Below are positions 1 to 7,290 of a stretch of 64,000 bases of DNA, one piece after another. A program made the translations under genes and the position numbers. Numbering within the stretch: position 1 is the first letter of the stretch; every line of letters starts with the position of its first letter. Below the pieces are notes generated by a model that searched no databases, was not told the DNA's origin, and was given only the letters and a program-made list of their open reading frames with translations. Source of the stretch: Rhodoferax sp. WC2427 (GTDB lineage Bacteria > Pseudomonadota > Gammaproteobacteria > Burkholderiales > Burkholderiaceae_C); the NCBI RefSeq assembly GCF_040822085.1, contig NZ_CP162006.1, positions 2,170,001 to 2,234,000 of the forward strand, given 5' to 3'.

Positions 1-530
1 TGCACCTGGCGGTTGCGCTGCGTTTCCAGTGCGTCTTGGACTTGCTGGTTGTGCTCGGCCAAGCTTTGCTGCACCTGCAACGTCAGCCCGCGCGAGATGC
101 CGTCCAGCGTGCGGAACTCGGCCGCCACCGCCTCACCCCGGGCCGCCCGGGGCAGCCGCCCGTCGGCCAACTGGCTGCGCACCCGCACCACCGAGGCCAG
201 CCACTGTTGGGCCAGCGCGGCGGTGGGCGGATACTGGCCCAGCGGCAGCAGCAGCGCCTGGGCCTGGTTGGCGGCATCGTCGAAGCGCTGGCGCACAGTG
301 TCGTCGCCCAGCACCAGGTACTGGCGCGCCGCACGCTCCATGTCGGTACTGCGCTCGGCCAGGCCGCGGGTGGACAGATTCAGCTGCACGCTCTGCTGCC
401 CGGCCTCGCGGCTCTGGGCCAGCAGCCCTTGCAGTGCCTGCAAGCCGCTGAGCGACACCGCGCCCAGCAGCAGCGCCATCAGCACGAAGGCGAGCAGCAG
501 CAGTTGGCGGAAGGAGGCGCGTAGGGTCAA
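1..530 (-). CDS. Sensor histidine kinase, N-terminal part (partial, GlrK/QseE-like sensor region)
   Basis: The gene runs off the left edge; about 176 N-terminal codons are visible. The frame opens at a TTG (528-530) lying 10 nt after an AGGAG. No in-frame ATG is nearby, so TTG is my start. Residues about 8-28 form one hydrophobic membrane helix. They are followed by a helical, presumably periplasmic, stretch with MERAARQYLVLGDD, which resembles the sensor region of GlrK/QseE-type kinases (MERSYRQY in E. coli as I remember it). The kinase domain would lie outside the window, so the class is inferred. A chemoreceptor with a four-helix-bundle sensor is the main alternative. Transcription is divergent from the ycaQ-like gene. 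Confidence 0.65.
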   Translation of the reverse strand, partial: MTLRASFRQLLLLAFVLMALLLGAVSLSGLQALQGLLAQSREAGQQSVQLNLSTRGLAERSTDMERAARQYLVLGDDTVRQRFDDAANQAQALLLPLGQYPPTAALAQQWLASVVRVRSQLADGRLPRAARGEAVAAEFRTLDGISRGLTLQVQQSLAEHNQQVQDALETQRNRQV

Positions 531-584
531 CTCGGGAGGGCTCCTGGACAGGCGGCGTTGTGCCGCAACCAGTATAAAAGACTG

Positions 585-599
585 TGCTGCAGTGCAGCA
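585..599. promoter_or_regulatory. Short perfect inverted repeat in divergent promoter region
   Basis: TGCTGCA-G-TGCAGCA, 7-bp arms around one base, lies 55 bp upstream of the sensor kinase start. It could be an operator for the divergent region between the kinase and ycaQ-like genes. No regulator is assigned. Confidence 0.3.
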
Positions 600-671
600 T
601 TGGGGTGCCCGCTGTGGGGCTATGCTGGAGCGCAATGCGCGAACAAGCCCTTTTTAGATATACAAGCCTTT

Positions 672-719
672 TTGGCACTTCACGCTTATTCTGTGAGCGT
701 GAGCAGCTATTTATTCCAT
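672..719 (+). repeat. Interspersed palindromic repeat, copy 1
   Basis: Copy of the repeat family found 12 times in this window (core like GCTTATTCCATCAGCGTAAG followed by an AGCAGCT arm and an A/T-rich tail). Here CACGCTTATTCTGTGAGCGTG forms the hairpin. It ends about 10 nt before the ATG of the ycaQ-like gene, so it occupies the place of the ribosome binding site. Confidence 0.75.
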
Positions 720-729
720 AGCAACCACC

Positions 730-1956
730 ATGCCGACCCTGACGCTCCCCCAAGCCCGTAACCTGCACCTGGCCGCCCAGGGGTTGCTGAACCCGCCACG
801 CCGCAAAGCCACTGCGCAGGGCTTGCGCGAGTGCATCCAGCGCATGCAGTTGCTGCAGATCGACACCATCAGCGTGGTGGCGCGCAGCCCGTATCTGGTG
901 CTGTTTTCGCGGCTGGGGGCCTACCCGCAGGCCTGGCTGGACGCGGCCCTGGCCAGCGGCCAGTTGTTTGAAACCTGGGCGCACGAGGCCTGCTTTGCCC
1001 CGGTGGAAGACCTGCTGCTGCACCGCAGCTACAACCAGCACACGCGCCGCCACTGGGGCCTCATCAACGGCCAGGCCACCCAGGTCCGCCAGCGCACCGA
1101 GCTCGACGCGCTGCTGGCCCACATCGGCACGAACGGACCGGTCAAGTCTTCTGAATTCGCCCGCACCGACGGCAAAACCAGCGGCGGCTGGTGGGACCGC
1201 AAGGACGAAAAGCGCTGGCTGGAGGCCCTGTTTGCCAGCGGCGAGCTGATGGTGTCCCGGCGCGACAGCTTCCAGCGCGTCTACGACCTGGCGCACCGCG
1301 TACATCCCCGACTCAGCGATGCGCCGCTGCCTGCCGCTGCCGAGGTACACACCGGCTTTGTGGAAAAAGCCATCCTCGCCCTGGGCATCACCCAGGCCCG
1401 CTGGGTGCACGACTATTTCCGCCAAAAGCCGCGCCTCAAAGATGCCGACCTGGACGCCCTGGTGGCGCAAGGTGTGGTGCAGCGCGTGGCCGTGGAGGGC
1501 TGGACGGCCCCCGGCTACGTGCACCACCAGCACGCCGCGCTGCTGGAAAGCGCCGCCGCAGGCCAGTTGCGCGCCACCCACACGACGCTGCTGTCACCCT
1601 TCGACCCGGTGGTGTGGGACCGCGAACGCGCCTCCACCCTGTGGGGCTTTGACTACCGCATCGAGTGCTACACGCCCGAAGAAAAACGCACCTACGGCTA
1701 CTTCGTGCTCCCCATCTTGCACCGCGGGGCGCTGGTCGGCCGACTGGATGCGAAAGCGCACCGGGCGCTGGGGGTGTTTGAGGTGAAGGCGTTGTTTGTG
1801 GAGGAAGGGGTGAAGTTGGGCGATGCGGCAGTAACGGCGGTGGCGGAAGCGATCCAGCGCTGCGCGGATTGGCATGGCACGCCGGAGGTGCGGGTGGGGC
1901 GGGTGGTGCCGGAGGCGTTGCAAGACAGGTTGCGTGGGGCGCTAATCGGCCCTTAG
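730..1956 (+). CDS. YcaQ-family winged-helix DNA glycosylase (interstrand crosslink repair)
   Basis: 408-residue protein of the HTH_42/YcaQ (AlkX) family. These monofunctional glycosylases excise bulky alkylated bases and unhook interstrand crosslinks, using tandem winged-helix domains and a beta-barrel. The catalytic Gln-aliphatic-Asp signature is visible as QID at residues 43-45 (LLQIDTISVVARS), and the conserved TLLSPFDPVVWDR block lies near residue 290. Length is as expected for the family. The ATG at 730 has no clear Shine-Dalgarno sequence because an interspersed repeat copy ends about 10 nt upstream. The gene stands alone and converges with the excalibur gene 29 bp downstream. Family assignment is firm; substrate is inferred from E. 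coli YcaQ. Confidence 0.85.
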   Translation: MPTLTLPQARNLHLAAQGLLNPPRRKATAQGLRECIQRMQLLQIDTISVVARSPYLVLFSRLGAYPQAWLDAALASGQLFETWAHEACFAPVEDLLLHRSYNQHTRRHWGLINGQATQVRQRTELDALLAHIGTNGPVKSSEFARTDGKTSGGWWDRKDEKRWLEALFASGELMVSRRDSFQRVYDLAHRVHPRLSDAPLPAAAEVHTGFVEKAILALGITQARWVHDYFRQKPRLKDADLDALVAQGVVQRVAVEGWTAPGYVHHQHAALLESAAAGQLRATHTTLLSPFDPVVWDRERASTLWGFDYRIECYTPEEKRTYGYFVLPILHRGALVGRLDAKAHRALGVFEVKALFVEEGVKLGDAAVTAVAEAIQRCADWHGTPEVRVGRVVPEALQDRLRGALIGP

Positions 1957-1984
1957 CGCCATCGCCGAAAGACTGTTTACTCTG

Positions 1985-2155
1985 TTACCGGGTGCACCAC
2001 TGCATTTCACACGGAACGCCGTCGTGGTTCCCGTCCATCCTGACACCCGGGTAGTTTGCCAAGAAGTACTTGGCCTCCGGCGTGCATGGCGGTCTCGACC
2101 ACCATTGGGCTGCGTCGGTGGAGCGAATGCCCGGAGGCATTCCGCTGGCCAGCAA
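1985..2155 (-). CDS. Small excalibur-domain protein (putative Ca-binding)
   Basis: 56-codon gene. The C-terminal half reads AKYFLANYPGVRMDGNHDGV then PCEMQWC, the extracellular calcium-binding (excalibur) signature with its DxDGNxDGxxCE-like loop and paired cysteines. The frame is closed upstream by a TGA at about 2160, so the best start is TTG (2153-2155), 8 nt after GAGGG. An internal ATG seven codons from the TGA would shorten the protein by five residues. No signal peptide is visible, which is odd for a domain normally extracytoplasmic. It lies 20 nt after the stop of the small membrane protein gene, so it is probably the last gene of the amyloid-like operon or a two-gene tail. It converges with the ycaQ-like gene. 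Confidence 0.6.
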   Translation of the reverse strand: MLASGMPPGIRSTDAAQWWSRPPCTPEAKYFLANYPGVRMDGNHDGVPCEMQWCTR

Positions 2156-2175
2156 ACACTTTCACCCTCTGCCAT

Positions 2176-2388
2176 CTACCAAAGTGCCGAATCGCGCATG
2201 TCTGCCAGCCGCTTGCGCGCCTGGCTTTTTCGGTAATGCAGTATGCAGCCGGCAACGACCAACGCTAAACCACTGTAGAGCAGGTCTTCCCAGATGGTCA
2301 GACTTCTGCCCAGCCAGGTCGGCGCCAAAGCGAACACGCCTGTGGCGGCGAGTACCGCTGCAATGGCTGCAAGAATGGTGTTCCACAT
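2176..2388 (-). CDS. Small hydrophobic protein, unknown function
   Basis: About 70 residues from the ATG at 2388 (MWNTILAAIAAVLAATGVF). Two predicted membrane helices (about residues 3-25 and 35-55) are followed by a basic, charged tail (HYRKSQARKRLADMRD). I do not recognise the family. No strong Shine-Dalgarno sequence precedes this ATG; an in-frame ATG at 2463 would add 25 polar residues and is the alternative start. The gene is co-directional with the amyloid-like operon, 81 bp after its last recognised gene with no terminator between, and directly precedes the excalibur gene. It could be an operon member or a chance open frame. Confidence 0.4.
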   Translation of the reverse strand: MWNTILAAIAAVLAATGVFALAPTWLGRSLTIWEDLLYSGLALVVAGCILHYRKSQARKRLADMRDSALW

Positions 2389-2469
2389 GGACTTCAGCGC
2401 CGGGTAGGGAGATGCTGGTCTTGCGTGCGAATGGGGCGAGAACCATGGGTTTGCAGCCGCCATCCAGGC

Positions 2470-3015
2470 TCAGTGCGGCATGGCCGCGCGGGTCAGTGCA
2501 TCGTGGATGGTGCCCTGCGCGTTCATGTTGCGCACCATGCCCAGGCCGTTGGAACTGGCATTGATCATGGTCTGGACGTTGATCTGCTGGTTGTTCAACG
2601 TGTTCTGGATGATGGTGCCCGCCCCGATGTTTGCGAGATTGGCGGGAACACTGTTGCCCGGGCCGTTCTGCACCAGGTTCAGGCCACTCAGCTGGCCATT
2701 CAATTGCACAGCCTGCGCGGGTGTCAGCTTGGACAGTTCGCCAAGGTTCAAGGTGGTTTCTGTCATCAATGCACCATTGATATAGACCGCGCGGCTAATG
2801 CCAAAGCTGACCAGCAGTCCGCCCCCCAGGTCGAAACCACCGCGCAGCTGGTCCAGGGTGTGGTCGCTGACAGTGTGCCAGAGGCTGCCGTCGGCGGGTT
2901 TCTGCAGCGGCTCGGCTGCCTCAGACCTGTCGGAGAAGTAGCTCAGGATCACCAGAACGGCGGCGATGCACAGGTTTCTTCCCCATTTGGTGAAGATAAA
3001 GGGGCGGGTTCGCAT
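2470..3015 (-). CDS. Secreted Fap-cluster protein with IIQN/INVQT segment (FapB/FapE-like)
   Basis: 181 residues. An N-terminal signal or anchor (about residues 13-33, NLCIAAVLVILSYFS) precedes LDQLRGGFDLGGGLLVSFG, then a Gln/Asn-rich C-terminal part with IIQNTLNNQQINVQTMINAS. The C-terminal Gln/Asn-rich pattern is reminiscent of the amyloid-like subunit encoded upstream, and proteins of this kind accompany C39-like peptidase genes in other proteobacteria. I infer a minor fibre component, nucleator or export partner. The ATG shares one base with the TGA of the upstream peptidase gene (TGATG), so the two are translationally coupled. The exact Fap counterpart (B, E or none) cannot be fixed without alignment. 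Confidence 0.65.
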   Translation of the reverse strand: MRTRPFIFTKWGRNLCIAAVLVILSYFSDRSEAAEPLQKPADGSLWHTVSDHTLDQLRGGFDLGGGLLVSFGISRAVYINGALMTETTLNLGELSKLTPAQAVQLNGQLSGLNLVQNGPGNSVPANLANIGAGTIIQNTLNNQQINVQTMINASSNGLGMVRNMNAQGTIHDALTRAAMPH

Positions 3016-3695
3016 CAGAAGTCTCCGGGCCCGAGTCGGGGCAGGGCGATGCCGGCAAGGCCATCGCGGTTCAGGCCATCCCCTACGGGGGCACGCTGCG
3101 CTACGCTCCAGTCGGCCTGCAGATTGAAGCGGGCGGCGTCCATGCGGTTGTGCACCACAAACAGCAGGCGATTTTGCCAACTCTCCTCAAAAGCCGCGCG
3201 TGCCACGGCACGCGTGCCACGCGCGGGGTCGCCGACCAGTACCCGGTCGGGTTGGACGCCTTTGACCACCACAAAATGGTGGTAGCCGCTTTCGTTGATC
3301 AGCACGATGGCCGGTATGCGGGCCTCGTTGAGTTTGTCCAGTGGCTGCTCGAACCCATCGGCCTCGAAGCCATGCGCTGCCAGCACACGCTTCATGTCGA
3401 GCATCGAAAAGCCTTCGCGCTGGATCTTGCCCTGGTCGCCGTGCGTGTACATCTCTTCAAAGACCTGTTGCTCGCTGACCGGGTAGTTGTAATGGTGCGT
3501 CAGCAAAGTGGCCACGGCGGCCGAGCCGCAACTGAAATCGTATTTCTGCAGCAGTGTGCGGGTCCAGCGGGCTTCGCGGATGCTGGTGACCGGTACGCGG
3601 AAGTCCCCCGCGCCCATGGATGGCAAATGCGCTACCTGCGCGGTTGCTGCGCCGACACCGCCGACCAGCATGAAAGAGAACAGCAGGCGGCGCAT
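3015..3695 (-). CDS. C39-like peptidase, FapD type (amyloid export/processing)
   Basis: 226 residues with signal peptide (residues 1-20, ending ATAQ) and a papain-like C39 domain. The catalytic Cys is C56 in KYDFSCGSAAVATLL, the His is H140 in GYHHFVVVKG, and the Asp is D156 in VGDPARG; all three are intact. This is the architecture of FapD, the periplasmic cysteine-protease-like protein of functional amyloid (fap) operons, thought to process or chaperone the fibre subunits before export. The gene starts 10 nt after the preceding small gene and overlaps the next by one base, consistent with an operon. C39 domains also occur in bacteriocin transporters, but no ABC or membrane domain is present here. 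Confidence 0.8.
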   Translation of the reverse strand: MRRLLFSFMLVGGVGAATAQVAHLPSMGAGDFRVPVTSIREARWTRTLLQKYDFSCGSAAVATLLTHHYNYPVSEQQVFEEMYTHGDQGKIQREGFSMLDMKRVLAAHGFEADGFEQPLDKLNEARIPAIVLINESGYHHFVVVKGVQPDRVLVGDPARGTRAVARAAFEESWQNRLLFVVHNRMDAARFNLQADWSVAQRAPVGDGLNRDGLAGIALPRLGPGDF

Positions 3696-3705
3696 GGTCT
3701 TGCCA

Positions 3706-4074
3706 TCAGTTCATCTGCAGATGCAGGATGACTGCATTCTGGATCAGCACATTCGCCCCAGAGTTCTGGATCACCACCGGTATGCCGTTCATATTGGTGA
3801 AAGCGCCAGAGCTGATGGCGTTGTTGCCGGTACTGACCTGTTGCGCGGTGTTGTCAGAGGTGGTGCCGGTCAATGCCATGTCGTTGCGGACGATCTGGGA
3901 ACCGCCACGGTAGTGGCCCAACGCTACCAGGCTGACTGGTTTGCTGAAGCCCTCCATCCTTTTGGTGCCCGCACTGCCGCCCGCGTCTACCACGGTCTGC
4001 GCTGTGGCCGATGCCACCAGTACGCAGGCCAGGGATAGGCCGCCTGACCAAGATAGTATTTTTTTGGCTTGCAT
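3706..4074 (-). CDS. Small secreted Fap-cluster protein (minor subunit candidate)
   Basis: 122 residues with a clear signal peptide (cleavage after about residue 25, VASATAQT). The mature part ends in PVVIQNSGANVLIQNAVILH, which parallels the C-terminal QNSGIASLVQQSVNVQANL of the large amyloid-like subunit encoded just upstream. The shared QNSG-x(4)-(L)IQ/VQ pattern suggests that both proteins use the same export or assembly signal. It lies between the subunit gene and the FapD-like peptidase gene. I infer a minor fibre component or nucleator; homology to FapA, FapB or FapE needs profile comparison. Confidence 0.65.
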   Translation of the reverse strand: MQAKKILSWSGGLSLACVLVASATAQTVVDAGGSAGTKRMEGFSKPVSLVALGHYRGGSQIVRNDMALTGTTSDNTAQQVSTGNNAISSGAFTNMNGIPVVIQNSGANVLIQNAVILHLQMN

Positions 4075-4122
4075 GAAGTTGTCCCCTCGGTCTCTCGATG
4101 GCGTGGCTAGGGTGCCGGTATC

Positions 4123-4162
4123 CCCCCTGCAGCCCGCTTCCGAAGATGCGGACTGCAGGGGG
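4123..4162 (-). promoter_or_regulatory. Very stable intercistronic hairpin (UUCG-type loop)
   Basis: On the minus strand CCCCCTGCAG-t-CCGC pairs with GCGG-g-CTGCAGGGGG around a 10-base loop containing CTTCGG. The stem is 14 pairs with one mismatch. No U-run follows, so it is not a standard terminator. Between the fibre-subunit gene and its accessory genes it would suit mRNA 3'-end protection or partial attenuation that keeps subunit output above that of the accessory proteins. Confidence 0.6.
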
Positions 4163-4176
4163 TTACGGGCTACGAC

Positions 4177-5433
4177 TCAATGGCCCACAGACAAATTGGC
4201 TTGCACGTTCACGCTTTGCTGGACCAGCGATGCGATACCGCTGTTCTGGCTGGCCACCATGATGCCCGCAGCCGACTGGCCGACGCTGGTCATGGTGTTG
4301 GACATGTTGAACGTACCCGCATCGACGGTGTTGGTGCCAGCAGCGCCACCTGTGCCGCTACCACCTGCACCGGCTGTGCCGCCTTGTGCGGTGTTGGTGC
4401 CGCCGTTGCCAGCGCCGCCAGCACCACCGGTACCGCTGCCGCCCGCACCACCAGCACCCGCTGTGGCGGTGCCACCCGTAGCGGCGCCGCCGGTGGCGCT
4501 GCCGTTGGTGGCTGCACCGCCCGCACCGCCCGTGCCGGCGCCCGCGGTACGGGTGCCGCCACCGGCATTGGCCGATGCAGTGCCGCCAGCACCGCCTGCG
4601 CCCCCAGCGCCTGTCGTGCTGGTGCCGCCCGAGCCGGTTCCCGTGCCGGTGCCGGTTGCGGTCCCATTGTTGCCGTCGCCATTGGACGCGGTTCCGGTGC
4701 CCGTGCCATTGGCATTGGCAATGGCCCGGCCGCTGTTGCCGCCGTCGTCGCCGTTGGCAATGGCCCTACCGGATCTATCGCCACCGCTGGCACTGCCACC
4801 CCAGCCGCTACCAGCTTTGCCGCCATCGGCGCTACCGTTGATCGTCTTGGTGCTGGCTCCCGCTGTGTAGGCCCTGCCGCCATTGCCACCGTCTGCGCCT
4901 TCGCCTTTGCCGCCCGACCCGCCGTTGCCTTTGCCGGATGCATAGCCGCCCTTGGCATTGCCGCCATCGCCGCCATAGCCCTTACCGCCATTGGCGTTGC
5001 CGGTGTTGTAGGCGTTATTGCCAATGCCGTAGATGCGAACGCCCGAAACGGAGCCTTCCAGCTTGCTGGTGGCCGTGGCGGTTGCTACGTTGAAGGCATT
5101 TGTGAATGTGCCCGTTGAGCCATTGTTGAGGGCTGCAGAGCGCGAGCCACTGGCTTCGGCCGACCCGGTATCCCGGTAGTTGGTGCTGCTATTGGCGTAA
5201 GAGTGGGTGCTGGAATCTGTCTTGGATATGGTTTTTGTATTCGTCTTCGAAATGGTCTTGGTATCGGTGTTCGTCCTACTGCTCGAATCGGTGATGGTGC
5301 TGGTGGCAGTATTGGTGTTACTGCCGCCGTCATCGGCCCGTTGCCGTGAATTGACATCCACCGTGTCGGCCAGTGCCAAACCGCTCAGACCAAATGCTGT
5401 GACAAGAGCAGAAGTCAAAAGTGTTTTTTTCAT
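4177..5433 (-). CDS. Fap-like amyloid major subunit, Gly/Ala/Thr/Ser-rich
   Basis: 418 residues from the ATG at 5433, which has GGAGG 5 nt upstream; a longer frame upstream lacks a ribosome binding site. The signal peptide spans residues 1-23 (ending GLALA). Next comes an Asn/Thr/Ser-rich segment with repeated TDSSSRTNTDTKTISKTNTK, then about 240 residues of low complexity built from GGAGG, GTG and ANGNG units. A non-repetitive C-terminus follows (MTSVGQSAAGIMVASQNSG and SLVQQSVNVQANL). Gln/Asn-bearing C-termini of this form are typical of Fap-type subunits. Context (FapD-like peptidase, FapF-like barrel) supports an extracellular amyloid or adhesive fibre. The Gly-rich core is unlike the canonical Pseudomonas FapC repeats, so this would be a divergent variant. 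Confidence 0.75.
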   Translation of the reverse strand: MKKTLLTSALVTAFGLSGLALADTVDVNSRQRADDGGSNTNTATSTITDSSSRTNTDTKTISKTNTKTISKTDSSTHSYANSSTNYRDTGSAEASGSRSAALNNGSTGTFTNAFNVATATATSKLEGSVSGVRIYGIGNNAYNTGNANGGKGYGGDGGNAKGGYASGKGNGGSGGKGEGADGGNGGRAYTAGASTKTINGSADGGKAGSGWGGSASGGDRSGRAIANGDDGGNSGRAIANANGTGTGTASNGDGNNGTATGTGTGTGSGGTSTTGAGGAGGAGGTASANAGGGTRTAGAGTGGAGGAATNGSATGGAATGGTATAGAGGAGGSGTGGAGGAGNGGTNTAQGGTAGAGGSGTGGAAGTNTVDAGTFNMSNTMTSVGQSAAGIMVASQNSGIASLVQQSVNVQANLSVGH

Positions 5434-5472
5434 AAAGCCTCCAAATATTGAAATTAGAAAATGCCAGATGTG

Positions 5473-5490
5473 AGCTGTGGTGCCACAGCT
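5473..5490. promoter_or_regulatory. Perfect palindrome between promoter and amyloid gene
   Basis: AGCTGTGG-TG-CCACAGCT, 8-bp arms and a 2-base centre, just downstream of the expected start of transcription from the -24/-12 promoter. It may be a repressor site or a 5'-leader hairpin in the subunit mRNA. Confidence 0.45.
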
Positions 5491-5503
5491 CCGGTGCTGC
5501 AAC

Positions 5504-5519
5504 AGCAAATCATGTGCCA
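5504..5519 (-). promoter_or_regulatory. Sigma-54 (-24/-12) promoter of the amyloid operon
   Basis: The minus strand reads TGGCACATGATTTGCT, matching TGGCAC-N5-TTGCW with the invariant GG-N10-GC spacing. Transcription would start near 5493, giving a leader of about 60 nt before the ATG at 5433. A sigma-54 activator gene lies in the same cluster (7291-8631). Confidence 0.8.
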
Positions 5520-5562
5520 TCTTTTTTTGCTTTTATTTGTATGCGATCCATGGGGGGAAGTA

Positions 5563-5620
5563 GCCTATTTTCTAGGTGAATCTACCTATGCGCGGGGCCT
5601 ATCTGCACCGATCTGCCTAT
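5563..5620. promoter_or_regulatory. Candidate upstream activator sites (CCTAT cluster)
   Basis: CCTAT occurs four times (5563-5568, 5584-5589, 5597-5602 and 5615-5620, three of them as GCCTAT). TAGGT-GAATCT-ACCTA forms an inverted repeat around the second copy. The cluster lies about 45-100 bp upstream of the -24/-12 promoter, where enhancer-binding proteins usually bind. Assignment to the VpsR-like activator is inference. Confidence 0.4.
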
Positions 5621-6022
5621 CGAATTCCATTATTGGTTGTAACGAATCCGTGACGACATTCGGCTCCGCTGCTGCCGCGTTCGCGGCTGGGAGCAAGGAC
5701 TTTGGGGGTGTTTTCTGGGGATTCGCTGCGGGCTCTACAGTGGCCACTTGTCATGGGTGCGTGACAGTGCTCCGTAGACTTTTCGGGGCCGCACTAGCGG
5801 GCAATGTAGCCAGTTTCCCAGCACCCACGCGTGTGCGGCTGAGGTCCATACACCGTCAAGCACCTAAACCATTGCATCAATTGTGTGACATTCGATTGCA
5901 AAACCATTTGCACGCACAGTTTCAATTGGGTAATTTTTTGAGTACAAAATTTATCTAGATTGTTGCAAAATACACGCAAGAAAAAGTAAGGCCCTGCCGC
6001 CTTGAAAACAAGGAGTTGTTCC

Positions 6023-7279
6023 ATGAAGACCTTTTGCGAGGATCGGACGTTATTGCTCGTGGCCTGTTCGTCGGTGGTGTGGGCCTGCACCAGCGCCCAT
6101 GCCCAAGACGTACCGCCAGCCCCCAGCGTAGACCAGCGCATCGAGGCGTTGCAGCAACTGGTGGCCGAGCAAGGGCGGCAGATAGAGGCCTTGCGGCAGC
6201 AGGTGAATGGTCAGCCGGGTGTTGCGAACGATGCCCCGCAGCCCGCCAACAATGCCCCCGTCGGCGCTGCCGAAGGCTCGACCCAGGCGGTGCGCGTTGG
6301 CGTGGCCCCCAGCGAAGACCCCCAGGTTCCCAAGATGGTCCAGCTGTTCGACCAGCCCGGCATCTTGACCCCGCGGGGCCACTACGTCCTGGAACCGTCC
6401 ATGCAGTACGGTTACTCATCCAGCAATCGCGTGGCCCTGGTGGGCTACACCATCATTCCGGCCTTGCTGATCGGGCTGATTGATGTGCGGGAGGTCAAGA
6501 GCCATGTGACCACGGCAGCGTTGGCGGCACGCTGGGGCATCACCAACCGGCTGGAGGGGGAGTTGAAAATTCCCTATGTGTACCGTTCCGACTCCACCGT
6601 CAGCCGGGAGATCTTCACGGGCTCTGCATCAGACCGTGTCTTTAACAACAGCGGCAAGGCGGTGGGCGACATTGAGGTGGCGGCCCGTTACCAGTTGAAC
6701 CAGCCCAAGAATGACTTTCCGTTCCTCATCGGCTCGCTGCGCTTCAAGTCCCGCACCGGTAAAGACCCCTTTGAGGTGGTCACCGATTGCGTTACGCGCT
6801 GCGTGGGCAACACCACCGGCACCGGACTTCCCATGGAGTTGCCCACAGGATCGGGCTTTTATTCACTGCAAACCGGCCTGACCTGGTTGATGCCATCCGA
6901 CCCTGCCGTGTTCTTTGGGAGTTTCACGTACACCCATAATTTTGGCCGCAGCGATGTTTCCCGTACGGTGCTGGGCGGGGAACGCGAATTCCTGGGTTCC
7001 ATCAAGCCGGGGGACGTGTTGGGTATCAATTTTGGTGTCGGACTGGCTATCAACGAGCACTCCACATTCAGCGTCGGCGTCGATATGAATTCGCTGGGTC
7101 GCACCCGGCAAAATGGCCAGCCGGTGGCGGGCTCGGTGCGCACGCAACTATCGTCCTTGCTGCTGGGCTACTCTTACCGCATCAGCCCCAAGACCACCAT
7201 CAATGTGGCCGTGGCGGCGGGGCTGACGCCCGACACGCCGAATCTGACCCTGACTGTCCGGATTCCCATAGCGTTCTAG
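6023..7279 (+). CDS. FapF-like outer membrane beta-barrel with N-terminal coiled coil
   Basis: 418 residues from the ATG at 6023, which has AAGGAG 7 nt upstream; a start at 6002 lacks one. A signal peptide (to about residue 28, ending AHAQ) is followed by a coiled-coil heptad stretch (about 35-60, [19 protein letters not shown]), a Pro/Asn-rich linker and a beta-strand-rich domain from about residue 110 that ends in an aromatic C-terminus (RIPIAF), typical of outer membrane barrels. FapF, the trimeric export pore for Fap amyloid, has the same layout. The barrel also resembles generic phenol-degradation-pathway (MetA-type) outer membrane proteins. It is divergent from the subunit operon and followed 11 nt later by the activator gene. 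Confidence 0.75.
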   Translation: MKTFCEDRTLLLVACSSVVWACTSAHAQDVPPAPSVDQRIEALQQLVAEQGRQIEALRQQVNGQPGVANDAPQPANNAPVGAAEGSTQAVRVGVAPSEDPQVPKMVQLFDQPGILTPRGHYVLEPSMQYGYSSSNRVALVGYTIIPALLIGLIDVREVKSHVTTAALAARWGITNRLEGELKIPYVYRSDSTVSREIFTGSASDRVFNNSGKAVGDIEVAARYQLNQPKNDFPFLIGSLRFKSRTGKDPFEVVTDCVTRCVGNTTGTGLPMELPTGSGFYSLQTGLTWLMPSDPAVFFGSFTYTHNFGRSDVSRTVLGGEREFLGSIKPGDVLGINFGVGLAINEHSTFSVGVDMNSLGRTRQNGQPVAGSVRTQLSSLLLGYSYRISPKTTINVAVAAGLTPDTPNLTLTVRIPIAF

Positions 7280-7290
7280 CGGTACCCACC

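Larger units (their letters stand above)
5434..6022. other. Divergent intergenic regulatory region of the amyloid cluster
   Basis: 589 bp without a credible gene. It is clearly more AT-rich than its surroundings. It holds a sigma-54 promoter for the minus arm (5504-5519), a palindrome (5473-5490), a cluster of CCTAT motifs (5563-5620) and, for the plus arm, only a weak sigma-70-like pair (TTGCAC at 5908, TAATTT at 5931, 17-bp spacer). Open frames here lack ribosome binding sites and protein-like composition. Confidence 0.6.

Noticed and set aside
5880..5940. Second sigma-54 promoter for the FapF-like gene
   Set aside because: No GG-N10-GC match was found on the plus strand; the closest (GTGACATTCGATTGC) lacks the -24 GG.
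5461..5958. A 165-codon plus-strand frame in the amyloid intergenic region
   Set aside because: It crosses the sigma-54 promoter and activator sites, has no ribosome binding site and no protein-like pattern.
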